From positions 62,001 to 126,000 of the forward strand of contig NZ_JBHUOR010000143.1 in assembly GCF_042686175.1 (NCBI RefSeq): a stretch of 64,000 bases of DNA. The letters are read 5' to 3'. The position numbers and the translations under genes were made by a program. Shown here piece after piece: positions 8,079 to 16,584 of this stretch. Source of the stretch: Kurthia populi (GTDB lineage Bacteria; Bacillota; Bacilli; Bacillales_A; Planococcaceae). Position 1 is the stretch's first letter. Each line of letters opens with the position of its first letter. The notes beneath the pieces were generated by a model. It was not told the origin of the DNA. It made no database searches and saw only the letters and a list, made by a program, of their open reading frames with translations.

Positions 8079-8305
8079 CAAGTTCACCCTTTACTTTATC
8101 ATCCTCTCAAGTATACAAGACAAAAAATACGGGCTCATGAGATAAACAACTTAATTTTAAGGTTTTTTTAATAGTTATAAAAACATACTTATTTTATATT
8201 ATTTGCTTTTAAATGATACTTTTTAATCATTTTATGTTTTTTTATAAAAGTAACTATTAATAACCACATCATACGTATTCATTTTTTAGTTATTTATACT
8301 GTTTT

Positions 8306-10009
8306 TTAAATAACAGGCTTTTCTACGGTCAATTGCAGTGACTCGATTGTCAGTGGTAATGCATCAACCACTGTTTGTGATAATGTATAATCGGTCGCTA
8401 CAATTTCTGGTAATTGCAACGCTTCGTCAATGACCTTTACATAATCTAATGGTAATGATGCGATATTTGCGATACTTGCTTGTAAACGCAATTGTTGCTT
8501 CGCATCTAAATAATGCTTTGTCATCGGCACAATTGTGGGTAAGAATTGATTTAAAAGTACCTGTGCCTCACATAATCCATCAAAGCGCTTTAGACGATGA
8601 ATCGCTTTAAAACGCTTTGTCGGGTCATTCGGAACAGCATAGTTAATCGCTTCTACCCGCTCACTTAAGCTTGCTAGCTCGGCATTTACGACTTCTTGAA
8701 GACGCTGCGCTATCAGTGGCAATGCCTCAATAACGGCCTCCTCATAACGTTTTGTACGCTTATAAGCATCAAGCATTTGCGCACGAATTACCGGTAATTC
8801 AGCACGAATACGTTGTAAGCGCTCATTATGCTCTTTTGTAAATAGATTCAACATTAATTTACTACGTGATTTGCGCTCTAGCGTCTCTAATTCTACTTTT
8901 ACTTCATTATATTGTTGGTGCACACGGCGATAATAATGAGCTGCTTCTAAATAATCATTACTCACCGTGACAAATTCTAATAAAATATGTTCCTTAATAA
9001 ATGATTGATGCTTAATAAACTGCACGACTTGGTATAAAGTTTGTGCGTTCATATATTGTGTCACAACTCGACCTGCACGTTGTTTTAATGCATCAAATTC
9101 CTCACTATCATGGGAAGGGACTTGTTCTAATTGCGTAATCTCATGCTCTAATTGCTGACGTGCTTCTAAATATGGATCTCGTTGTAATAGATTTGAAATT
9201 TCCGTATAAAAGCGTTCTAGCCATTGTAATAGGCGATCGGCTAATTTTACAATACGTATTTTATTGTATTGTTCATTTTCTAGTAATGTTTCTTGAATTT
9301 TCGCTGTGTCAGATTCGGCAATAACAGCTCTAAAAGGACTTTCTTCAATTGTTAAAGGTTCTTTACTAATCGCTAGTGGTTGAAAGCCCATTTTTGAAAG
9401 GCGCTTTAATAAACACTTTTCAGACGGTGTCATATCTATCTCTTCTAGTAACCAGTAAATATCATCCGCGCGGCGTAATACGCTTGGCGGAATAAATAGC
9501 GCATGCTCTTTTGACATCGCTGGCACATCAATGAGCGATACGTGCTCTAATAAATGTTCATTTAAAAAGACATCAACATAATCAAGTGCTTCCTGAAGTA
9601 AATGAGCACCTTCACTTGCCATCGATGTAAAGAGCGCTAAATGTCTCAAATCAAATGATGCTACTTGTCCATCTAAAAAATGGGCATCTAAACGCTCCTC
9701 TAAGCCAGCGCGAATAATTGAGACACTAACAACAGCGCCCTTCTCAAGTAATAGTGGCATTAACGGACGCTGCAGCTGATTATTAATGAATGTTGCTTGC
9801 CGTTCACTATCACTGCTTAGTACTAACACTTTTTTTGGTTGCTTTATATCATCGATAATAATACTTAAAATTTGTGCACTACGCTTTACATAGGATGTTT
9901 CTTTAATTAATTGATATAAGTCTTTTAACTGCTTGATGACATTATCAAAAAATTGTTTTTGTTGCTCATATATTGGCATATTTTCCGCGTTTGTTTGTTC
10001 AATCTTCAT
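8306..10009 (-). CDS. Dynamin-like protein with degenerate GTPase motifs
   Basis: 567 residues, mostly helical and coiled-coil after residue 240. The first 230 residues follow bacterial dynamin-like GTPases: KVLVLSSDSERQATFINNQL (60-79) occupies the P-loop site, RPLMP and VSIIRAG (81-102) match the stretch after it, SLIDVPAMS (158-166) matches LxDTPG, and ADDIYWLLEE (181-190) matches ADAVIFVLxA. The residues that bind nucleotide are gone: the P-loop GxxxxGKS/T reads SSDSERQAT and DxxG reads DVPA. It is probably a pseudo-GTPase. No membrane helix is obvious. GGAGAG lies 7 nt before the ATG. Monocistronic, with an upstream AT-rich spacer of about 230 bp. I cannot name a known orthologue. Confidence 0.55.
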   Translation of the reverse strand: MKIEQTNAENMPIYEQQKQFFDNVIKQLKDLYQLIKETSYVKRSAQILSIIIDDIKQPKKVLVLSSDSERQATFINNQLQRPLMPLLLEKGAVVSVSIIRAGLEERLDAHFLDGQVASFDLRHLALFTSMASEGAHLLQEALDYVDVFLNEHLLEHVSLIDVPAMSKEHALFIPPSVLRRADDIYWLLEEIDMTPSEKCLLKRLSKMGFQPLAISKEPLTIEESPFRAVIAESDTAKIQETLLENEQYNKIRIVKLADRLLQWLERFYTEISNLLQRDPYLEARQQLEHEITQLEQVPSHDSEEFDALKQRAGRVVTQYMNAQTLYQVVQFIKHQSFIKEHILLEFVTVSNDYLEAAHYYRRVHQQYNEVKVELETLERKSRSKLMLNLFTKEHNERLQRIRAELPVIRAQMLDAYKRTKRYEEAVIEALPLIAQRLQEVVNAELASLSERVEAINYAVPNDPTKRFKAIHRLKRFDGLCEAQVLLNQFLPTIVPMTKHYLDAKQQLRLQASIANIASLPLDYVKVIDEALQLPEIVATDYTLSQTVVDALPLTIESLQLTVEKPVI

Positions 10010-10243
10010 GTGCTATCTCTCCATCCATGCAAATCTCTATCTAATTAGTATGCGTAAATTCTTATTTATTTCGCACTACTTTATGTCTACTTTGTTTATC
10101 GGCATAATACGTCATACTTATTGTTAAAAAATTCATTTGGAACCTATATACCCAAAAAAATATTTTGAAACACGTATATTTTTAGTTCTTTCAAAGTCAA
10201 ATGGATGTGTTTTTCCCTATTTATTTATTTTTTTATAAATAGA

Positions 10244-10286
10244 AAAAGAGTAGCAATCATTCTTAGTAGATGATTGCTACTCTTTT
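10244..10286 (-). terminator. Terminator of the sulfite reductase operon
   Basis: AAAAGAGTAGCAATCAT (10244-10260) pairs with its complement (10270-10286), directly after the cysI stop codon when read on the minus strand. Confidence 0.8.
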
Positions 10287-10290
10287 ATTA

Positions 10291-12015
10291 TTACGCGTGT
10301 GCGGGTGTATTTGCATGGAAGTTTGTACCGTCTGTTGTTGCTGTCACAACGCCAATACGAACAACGAAATCACCGAAGTGCTCTCCTTCTTCACGCTCTG
10401 TTGCATAACGGTTAAGCAATGTTGTGAGCTCTGCTAAAATACGTTCTTCATCGATATTTTCTAAATACATTTTACTTAGGCGGTCCCCGATGAATGAAGC
10501 ACCCAAGTACATATTATAACGCCCTGGCCCTTTACCGATAAAGCCAATTTCAGCCATTGCGGCACGAGAGCAGCCATTTGGACAACCTGACATACGAATA
10601 ACGATTTCCTCTTCATGAAGACCCGCTTCATCGATGATGGCATCAATTTTCGTAATTAAACCTGGTAAATAGCGTTCTGCCTCTGCCATCGCAAGACCAC
10701 ATGTCGGCAGTGATACACACGCAATCGAATTACGGCGAATCGCTGAGTAGTGCTTACCATCTGTTAAGTTATGATCTTCAATTAATTTTTGAATGACGCG
10801 TTTTTTCTGTGGTGTCACGTTCGCAATCATTAAGTTTTGGTTCGCAGTCATACGGAATTCCCCAGTATGTACTTTGGCAATTTCACGAATACCTGTCATC
10901 AGTGGGTAACCGTCGACATCTTTAATACGACCATTTTCGATAAATAATGTGAAATGCCATTTACCGTCTGTGCCCTTCGTCCAACCATAATCATCTCCGC
11001 GGCTTTCAAATACTGCCTCACGTGTTGGTTCAACGTCATAACCTAAACGACGGTTTAACTCTTCTTTAAACCATTCGATACCTACTCGGTCAATCGTATA
11101 TTTGAATCGTGCGTTTTTACGGTTTGTACGGTTCCCGTAGTCACGTTGAATCGTTAAGATTTTTTCACATGTATCAACGATTTTTTCTTTTGCCACATAG
11201 CCAATCGTACGTGCTAGTTGTGGATACGTTTCTTGTTCACCATGTGTCATCCCCATACCGCCACCGACAGCGATGTTAAAGCCTTGTAGCTCGCCATCTT
11301 CTACGATAGCAATCAAGCCAATATCTTGTGAATAAACATCGACATCATTGCTTGGTGGGACAGCTAAACCGATTTTGAATTTACGTGGTAAGTAATGTTC
11401 ACCATAAATCGGTTCAATATCTGGTGTACCGGCTACTTTTTCACCGTCTAACCAAATTTCGTGATAGGCCTGTGTACGTGGCAATAAGTGCTCACTAATT
11501 TGTGCGGCATAATCATAGATTTCTGCGTGTGTTGCGGATTGATGCGGATTGACACCATTCATAACATTACGGTTTACGTCCCCACATGCTGCAAGTGAAT
11601 CAAGCAATACGGAATCCATTTTTTGCATGAATGTTTTCACATTCCATTTTACAATGCCATGAATTTGGAATGCTTGACGCGTCGTCACTTTCAATGTACC
11701 ATTCCCGATCGTATTTGCCGCTTCATCCATCATTAACCATTGTTCTGGTGTTGCCGTCCCCCCTGGTGTACGTACACGCACCATGAATTGATACGATGGC
11801 TCTAATTTTTTCTTTTGACGTGTTAAGCGTTCATCACGGTTGTCTTGCATATAGCTACCATGGAATTTGATTAGCTGTGTATCCATCTCTGGAATTTTCC
11901 CTGACAATGGCTCTTTAAACGATTGCTCGATTGTTCCACGTAGGAAATTACTTTCGTCTTTAAAAATTTCATTTGCACTCGGTTTGCCTTGCGGTGCTTC
12001 TACTTTCTTCGTCAT
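10291..12015 (-). CDS. cysI: Sulfite reductase (NADPH), hemoprotein beta subunit
   Basis: 574 residues, full length for CysI, which reduces sulfite to sulfide at a coupled siroheme and 4Fe-4S centre. The four cluster cysteines are C433, C439, C478 and C482 (CVSLPTC and CPNGC), close to the E. coli positions. RMSGCPNGCSR gives the siroheme ligand region. The ATG follows AGAGGGGG. It lies 14 nt after cysJ and is the last gene of cobA-sirB-cysJ-cysI, an order that supplies both the cofactor (siroheme) and the enzyme. Confidence 0.97.
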   Translation of the reverse strand: MTKKVEAPQGKPSANEIFKDESNFLRGTIEQSFKEPLSGKIPEMDTQLIKFHGSYMQDNRDERLTRQKKKLEPSYQFMVRVRTPGGTATPEQWLMMDEAANTIGNGTLKVTTRQAFQIHGIVKWNVKTFMQKMDSVLLDSLAACGDVNRNVMNGVNPHQSATHAEIYDYAAQISEHLLPRTQAYHEIWLDGEKVAGTPDIEPIYGEHYLPRKFKIGLAVPPSNDVDVYSQDIGLIAIVEDGELQGFNIAVGGGMGMTHGEQETYPQLARTIGYVAKEKIVDTCEKILTIQRDYGNRTNRKNARFKYTIDRVGIEWFKEELNRRLGYDVEPTREAVFESRGDDYGWTKGTDGKWHFTLFIENGRIKDVDGYPLMTGIREIAKVHTGEFRMTANQNLMIANVTPQKKRVIQKLIEDHNLTDGKHYSAIRRNSIACVSLPTCGLAMAEAERYLPGLITKIDAIIDEAGLHEEEIVIRMSGCPNGCSRAAMAEIGFIGKGPGRYNMYLGASFIGDRLSKMYLENIDEERILAELTTLLNRYATEREEGEHFGDFVVRIGVVTATTDGTNFHANTPAHA

Positions 12016-12029
12016 GGTAAAGCCCCCTC

Positions 12030-13817
12030 TTAATAAACGTCGCGTTGGTAGCGTTTTTGTTGTTGATACTGCACTAATGTCTCTACTGCTTCCTCGCGAG
12101 AAATATTGCCTTGTTGTTCAATGATTTGTAGTAATGCCTCATGCACATCTTTCGCCATTGCTTTTTCGTCGCCACAAACATAAATGACAGCACCTTGCTG
12201 CAGCCATTCGTATACTTCTTGTGCATGTTCTAATAAACGATGTTGCACATAAATTTTTTGTGCTTGGTCACGAGAGAAGGCTACATCCATTTTCGTTAAT
12301 GTGCCGTCTTGTAAATAATTTAACCACTCTACTTGGTAGAGGAAGTCATAAACGAAGCATTGGTCGCCGAAGAATAACCAAGATTTGCCTTCTGCACCTG
12401 TTTCTGCACGCTCCTCAACAAATGAACGGAACGGTGCAACGCCTGTGCCAGCACCAATCATAATAATCGGTGTATCTGCATCTTGTGGCAATTTAAAGTT
12501 TGGATTTTCCTTCGTGAAAATTGATACCGTATCGCCAATTTCTAGGCGTTCTGCAACTTGACCACTTGTAACGCCCGTACGCGCACGACCATTTGCCTCA
12601 TACGCTACTTTGCCGATTGTTAAATGCACTTCATCTGGATTCGCTGTATAACTAGAGGCAATACTGTATAAACGGTGTGGAATTGCACGAAGCTGTTCAA
12701 CGAATTGCTGTGGTGTCCAGTCAAATGGACCATACTCTGTCACAAAATCAATTAAGTCACGGCCGTAGCTATATGCATGGAAATCACCTTCTAAAATCGG
12801 TGTAATGTCCGTTTTTGTAAACGCCGCTAGCTTTTGTACAAGCGGTTTTGACACAACCGTAATTTCAAGTGTATTCGTTAATGCTTCAAGTACAGTAACT
12901 GTCGTGTCTTGCACCGTTACTTGTGTTGTAGCATCAAAGCCTAAAACTTCTACTAATTGCGCCGCTAGTGCCGGGTCATTTTGTGGAATAATTCCAAGAC
13001 TATCACCCGGTTCAAACGTTAAGCCTGAGCCTTCTAATGATAATTCGATATGATACGTTTCTTTATTTGAGCCATCCATGTTCAAATTGATTTTTTCTAA
13101 AATCTCAGCCTGGAATGGATTCTTTTTATTATAGGTTGATGTTGGTGCCGGTGCTGTAACGGTCTGAGTGGCTACTTCCGTTTGGCTAGACTGCTTTAAC
13201 AATGCTTGTTGTACAGTTGTTAGCCACGCTGCTGCATCATCCTCATAATCTACGTCACAGTCTACACGTGGTGCGATTGCTGTAGCGCCAAGCTCACTTA
13301 GACGTTGATCAAAGTCAGCACCCGTTTTACAGAAGAATTCATATGAGCTATCACCTAGTGCTAGCACAGCATAATTTAGCTGGTCTAGTTTCGGTGCGCG
13401 TTTACTATGCAAGAAATCATAGAAACCAATCGCATTATCTGGAGCTTCCCCTTCACCATGCGTACTCGCGATAATGAATAAATTATCCAGCTTTTTTAAA
13501 TCTTTTGGCTTAAAATCACTCATGGAAGCGACGTTAACATCTACTTGATTTTGTGCTAGTTCAGCACCAAAGCATTCCGCTAATTTTTGGCTATTACCTG
13601 TTTGTGATGCATAAAGAATCGTTGCTGTAATCGTTTTAGGTTTGCTAACTTGCTGCAGACCTTCTAATACGGCTGTTGCTTGTGCTGCTACAGCCTGTGG
13701 TGCGCTTAAATAACCATTCAACCAAATTTTTTGATTATCTGTTAAATTTGGGAGTAGCTCATTTAATAGCTTCACCTGTTGCTCGGTAAATGGACTGTTT
13801 TCGACTTGTAAAACCAT
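12030..13817 (-). CDS. cysJ: Sulfite reductase (NADPH), flavoprotein alpha subunit
   Basis: 595 residues. Domains in order: flavodoxin/FMN (about 60-205, ILYASQTGNSQKLAE and STHGEGEAPDNA), a linker rich in Ala/Pro/Thr, the FAD-binding domain (RLYSIASS), and the NADPH-binding domain (GAGTGVAPFRSFVEER, VYVCGDEKAMAKDVHEAL). It passes electrons from NADPH to CysI. GAGGTG lies 7 nt before the ATG. Its first 59 nt overlap the 3' end of sirB in another frame, an unusually long overlap that suggests coupled translation. Confidence 0.97.
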   Translation of the reverse strand: MVLQVENSPFTEQQVKLLNELLPNLTDNQKIWLNGYLSAPQAVAAQATAVLEGLQQVSKPKTITATILYASQTGNSQKLAECFGAELAQNQVDVNVASMSDFKPKDLKKLDNLFIIASTHGEGEAPDNAIGFYDFLHSKRAPKLDQLNYAVLALGDSSYEFFCKTGADFDQRLSELGATAIAPRVDCDVDYEDDAAAWLTTVQQALLKQSSQTEVATQTVTAPAPTSTYNKKNPFQAEILEKINLNMDGSNKETYHIELSLEGSGLTFEPGDSLGIIPQNDPALAAQLVEVLGFDATTQVTVQDTTVTVLEALTNTLEITVVSKPLVQKLAAFTKTDITPILEGDFHAYSYGRDLIDFVTEYGPFDWTPQQFVEQLRAIPHRLYSIASSYTANPDEVHLTIGKVAYEANGRARTGVTSGQVAERLEIGDTVSIFTKENPNFKLPQDADTPIIMIGAGTGVAPFRSFVEERAETGAEGKSWLFFGDQCFVYDFLYQVEWLNYLQDGTLTKMDVAFSRDQAQKIYVQHRLLEHAQEVYEWLQQGAVIYVCGDEKAMAKDVHEALLQIIEQQGNISREEAVETLVQYQQQKRYQRDVY

Positions 13818-14577
13818 GAATAATCACCTCATTATTAATGTTGGTAGCATTGACTACCGCTTCATTTGTGCGCTCAACAAGTACGTCTAATACTTTGTTG
13901 CCATATCCTAAGCTTTCGCAAATAATGAGCTGTTGCTCGACTTCTGCCTCTGCAATTGTTTTTTCAATATGTTTGCGCAATAACCCTTGGAATAATAAAT
14001 ATGGAACGATAAAAATTTTCTTTGCTCGATTTTGTTGTAAATTTGCAACATAGTCTTCGAATTTTGGTCCATTGCCGTATAAAAAGGCAATATTGACATT
14101 GCGTACACCAAAAAACAACTTTAGACGTGTCGCAATTTCTGTAAAATCACGTAATACTGCTGGGTCGCTACTACCACGACCAATTAGCAATACTTCGGAA
14201 TCTTCTGTTAATTTTTCATGTGATTCTTGAATGCGTTGAAATAGTTGTAAAATCAACCGACGATCAATCCCAAAAGGCTTCCCATATGAAAAGCGTACAT
14301 GCGGGAAACGGGCTTTTAGCGGCTCAATTGCATCGGGTATATCCTCTTTCGCGTGATTGGCAGTTAACAGTAAAATCGGGACAATCGCAATCGATGTAGC
14401 GCCCTGTGCAACACAGTTTGCTACGCCCTGCTCAATTGTCGGCTCCGCAAGCTCTAAAAAGCACATCTCCTGAATCGGCAGACGTATGCGCTTTTTCGCA
14501 CGTTCAACGAATGCCCTCGCTTCCTCAATTCCTGCTGCTACCCTCGTTCCATGTGCTACATATAATACGGCTTGCAT
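13759..14577 (-). CDS. sirB: Sirohydrochlorin ferrochelatase (CbiX/SirB family)
   Basis: 272 residues, a fused two-repeat CbiX-type chelatase that inserts Fe(II) into sirohydrochlorin to give siroheme. The N-terminal repeat starts with VAHGTR, whose His is the metal ligand; the second half has GRGSSDP and FLYGNGP. LLTANHAKEDIP carries the second conserved His. It is 13 nt downstream of cobA. The last 19 or so codons run into cysJ, and this tail (after NEAVVNATNIN) looks unlike the rest, as expected for an out-of-frame overlap. A chelatase for cobalt is possible for the family, but the operon context points to siroheme. Confidence 0.9.
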   Translation of the reverse strand: MQAVLYVAHGTRVAAGIEEARAFVERAKKRIRLPIQEMCFLELAEPTIEQGVANCVAQGATSIAIVPILLLTANHAKEDIPDAIEPLKARFPHVRFSYGKPFGIDRRLILQLFQRIQESHEKLTEDSEVLLIGRGSSDPAVLRDFTEIATRLKLFFGVRNVNIAFLYGNGPKFEDYVANLQQNRAKKIFIVPYLLFQGLLRKHIEKTIAEAEVEQQLIICESLGYGNKVLDVLVERTNEAVVNATNINNEVIIHGFTSRKQSIYRATGEAIK

Positions 14578-14590
14578 GCCTTTTCCTCCT

Positions 14591-15355
14591 TTACTTTAAA
14601 GCGGTTTGTAAAACGGGCTGTTCATTAAACCAAGCAATCTTCTCGCGCATACGAACCACTTCCCCGACGATAATCATGCTTGGATTTTCAATGCCTTCTT
14701 CATCGACAATACGTTCAATTGTTTCTAATGTCCCTGTCACGGTGCGCTGCTTATCATATGTTCCCCAATGGATTAGCGCCACCGGTGTTTGTGGACTTTT
14801 GCCGAAGCGTCGTAATTGTGAAACGATATATGGTAAATTTTTTACACCCATATAAACGGCTAATGTTTCGATATTCACTAATGATTCCCATTTTAAATCA
14901 TCATCTTTGCCTGCTTGGCGATGTCCCGTCACAATAGCAAAGCTGCCGCTTAAGTCACGATGCGTCACAGGAATACCTGCATACGCTGGTGCTGCGATAC
15001 CTGATGTCACACCAGGTACAATTTCAAATGGAATGTTTTCGTCTGCTAGCACTGCTGCTTCTTCAGCACCACGGCCAAATACGAAAGGATCGCCACCTTT
15101 TAAACGTGTTACGACTTTGCCTTCTTTCGCATAGCGTACGAGTGACTCATTAATATGTTCTTGAATCATCGCATGACGGTTTGGTAGTTTGCCACAAAAC
15201 ACAAGCTCTGCACCTGGTTTTGCATATGTTAATAGTTCTTCATTTAATAATCGGTCATATAAAATGACATCTGCTTCTTTAATTGCACGTAAGCCTTTTA
15301 ACGTAATTAGTTCTACGTCACCAGGACCCGCGCCAACAATGTAAACTTTCGTCAT
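14591..15355 (-). CDS. cobA: Uroporphyrinogen-III C-methyltransferase
   Basis: 254 residues, the SAM-dependent SUMT that methylates uroporphyrinogen III at C2 and C7 to precorrin-2. Motifs are VGAGPGDVELITLKG at the N-terminus, ADVILYDRL, TRLKGGDPFVFGRGAEE and VPGVTSGIAAPAYAGIPVTHR. It is the short stand-alone form without a CysG-type or HemD fusion. The ATG at 15355 follows AAAGGAG by 8 nt; nine upstream codons in frame are not needed. First gene of the siroheme/sulfite operon. Precorrin-2 dehydrogenase (SirC/YlnF), the step between cobA and sirB, is not in the window. Also called sumT or ylnD. Confidence 0.95.
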   Translation of the reverse strand: MTKVYIVGAGPGDVELITLKGLRAIKEADVILYDRLLNEELLTYAKPGAELVFCGKLPNRHAMIQEHINESLVRYAKEGKVVTRLKGGDPFVFGRGAEEAAVLADENIPFEIVPGVTSGIAAPAYAGIPVTHRDLSGSFAIVTGHRQAGKDDDLKWESLVNIETLAVYMGVKNLPYIVSQLRRFGKSPQTPVALIHWGTYDKQRTVTGTLETIERIVDEEGIENPSMIIVGEVVRMREKIAWFNEQPVLQTALK

Positions 15356-15490
15356 AGCGATTGCTCCTTTTCTATGCTGCAATTATGTAAGTGAACAAAA
15401 AAAGCCCTCATTTCTCCCATGGTACATGATTACTATCACATCATAAGTAAAATAAGCGCCTCTAGTTGTCTAGTCAGCTGTTCGATTTTT

Positions 15491-15541
15491 AATTCCTAGT
15501 AAACATGTACAGATAATAAAATAAACTGTAAACAAAGTCAA
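15491..15541 (-). promoter_or_regulatory. Promoter of cobA-sirB-cysJI with an overlapping CymR-like site
   Basis: On the minus strand: TTGACT (15541-15536), 17 bp, TATTAT (15518-15513). Directly downstream, over the expected transcription start, lies GTTTACTAGGAATT (15504-15491). GGAATT is the strongly conserved end of the CymR (cysteine metabolism repressor) box as I remember it, and this site has about 11 of 15 fixed consensus positions. Placement over the start site fits a repressor. The leader to the cobA ATG is about 150 nt. Confidence 0.5.
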
Positions 15542-15551
15542 TAGCTAGGAT

Positions 15552-15713
15552 TTATTTTTGCGTTTTACGTTGCTGTTGAAATCGCTGTTTTTCTACTCGA
15601 TTAATTTGGACAATTACGCCGTCCTGAATTGTAATTTGTACTTCACCAAATTCAATTCCTTCAATTGCCTTTGCAATTGCTTCTAAACGCTCTGCATGTG
15701 TTGGTTGCGCCAT
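15552..15713 (-). CDS. yezD: YezD-like small protein (DUF2292)
   Basis: 53 residues. The pattern ERLEAIAKAIEGIEFGEVQITIQDGVIVQI followed by a basic Gln/Arg-rich tail matches the DUF2292/YezD family: a helix followed by two strands. The ATG at 15713 follows GGGGAGGA; 26 upstream codons in frame have no ribosome site. Function is unknown, but the family is often encoded near sulfur assimilation genes, and here it sits directly before the sulfite reductase operon and shares a TAGTAAAC motif with its promoter. Confidence 0.75.
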   Translation of the reverse strand: MAQPTHAERLEAIAKAIEGIEFGEVQITIQDGVIVQINRVEKQRFQQQRKTQK

Positions 15714-15738
15714 GTTCGTGTCCTCCCCTTCAATCCTT

Positions 15739-15801
15739 AGTAAACGAATAGGTTTTAACAAGAATTGTTTCAATTCTATGCTGTAAGACAATAAATGTCA
15801 A
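15739..15801 (-). promoter_or_regulatory. Promoter of yezD with a second TAGTAAAC motif
   Basis: On the minus strand: a perfect TTGACA (15801-15796), 17 bp, TAGAAT (15778-15773). In the leader, GTTTACTAAGGATT (15746 downward) repeats the GTTTACTA of the cobA operator region, suggesting one regulator for both units. Confidence 0.55.
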
Positions 15802-15846
15802 CTTTTTTTTGAGAATTAACAGAAAATTCGTCAAAAAGCAGAGTAG

Positions 15847-15875
15847 TTTACATTTTTCTATATTGCTACGATAAT
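15847..15875 (+). promoter_or_regulatory. SigA promoter of the NAD(P)-binding protein gene
   Basis: TTTACA (15847-15852), 17 bp, GATAAT (15870-15875), each one base off consensus; divergent from the yezD promoter. Confidence 0.6.
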
Positions 15876-15896
15876 AGAAGTGGAGGTGTTTACATA

Positions 15897-16520
15897 ATGG
15901 ATAAATTAGTTATTTTTGGCGCAACAGGTGGCGTAGGTCAGCATGCTGTCCGCCAAGCATTATCAGAGGAATATGAGGTTGTCGCATTCGTGCGCTCCCC
16001 TGAAAAATTAACGCTTGAGGATGAACATTTAACGGTCATTCAAGGAGATGCTTTTGATGCAGAGGCAGTCGCACAAGCAATTGAAGGCGCGGATATGGTT
16101 GTTTCTACACTTGGTACACCGAAGGATAGTGATATCGAAAATCCAATCTCTGTCATGGTGAAAAATATTGTCGCCGGCATGACTAAGCACAATGTGAAAC
16201 GCATTGTGTATACAGCGAGTGCGGGTGTCGATGGTGAAATTCAAGGTGAACGTGGTCAACAAGTGATGACGTATTTAAAACCGTATTTAATCGATCATAA
16301 TAAATCAATTGACGCTATCAAAGAGGCCGGCTTAACATATACGATTATTCGTCCAATGGGCTTAACAGATGATGAGCCAAAACGTCGCTATGCGCTCTCT
16401 TATGATGATGTACCTGAAGCTGCACAATCAATTAGCCGTGATGATGTGGCAAATGCGGTTATCATGGCCATCCCAAATGCCAATTTCATGGGCCAATCAA
16501 TCGCTGTTTTCAACATCTAA
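15897..16520 (+). CDS. NAD(P)-binding NmrA/SDR-like protein
   Basis: 207 residues with an N-terminal Rossmann nucleotide-binding motif GATGGVGQHAVRQA (residues 8-21) and the atypical SDR layout (VVSTLG, VKRIVYTAS, TIIRPMGL). Members reduce flavins or quinones, or act as redox sensors; B. subtilis YwnB is of this type. The Tyr/Lys catalytic pair of classical SDRs is not evident. GGAGGTG lies 8 nt before the ATG. It is followed by a hairpin that also covers the next gene's ribosome site. Confidence 0.8.
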   Translation: MDKLVIFGATGGVGQHAVRQALSEEYEVVAFVRSPEKLTLEDEHLTVIQGDAFDAEAVAQAIEGADMVVSTLGTPKDSDIENPISVMVKNIVAGMTKHNVKRIVYTASAGVDGEIQGERGQQVMTYLKPYLIDHNKSIDAIKEAGLTYTIIRPMGLTDDEPKRRYALSYDDVPEAAQSISRDDVANAVIMAIPNANFMGQSIAVFNI

Positions 16521-16535
16521 TACATGAATCCACAC

Positions 16536-16584
16536 TCCCTAGCATGGTATAGTGAAGCTATATTCATGCTAGGGAGGTTTTTTT
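16536..16584 (+). terminator. Terminator-like hairpin whose 3' arm contains the next gene's ribosome binding site
   Basis: TCCCTAGCATG (16536-16546) pairs perfectly with CATGCTAGGGA (16565-16575), followed by GG and seven T before the ATG at 16585. The only Shine-Dalgarno sequence for the isochorismatase gene, GGGAGG (16572-16577), is mostly inside the 3' arm. The same structure can end the upstream transcript or hide the ribosome site in a read-through transcript. Confidence 0.7.

Noticed and set aside
13759..13817. Frameshift or gene fusion between sirB and cysJ
   Set aside because: cysJ has its own ribosome site and ATG and both proteins are complete, so this is a long overlap and not a broken gene.
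15456..15463. AGAGGCGC (minus strand) in the cobA leader, recalling the lysine riboswitch
   Set aside because: The other conserved elements of the lysine riboswitch and of the SAM (S-box) riboswitch are absent from the 150-nt leader.
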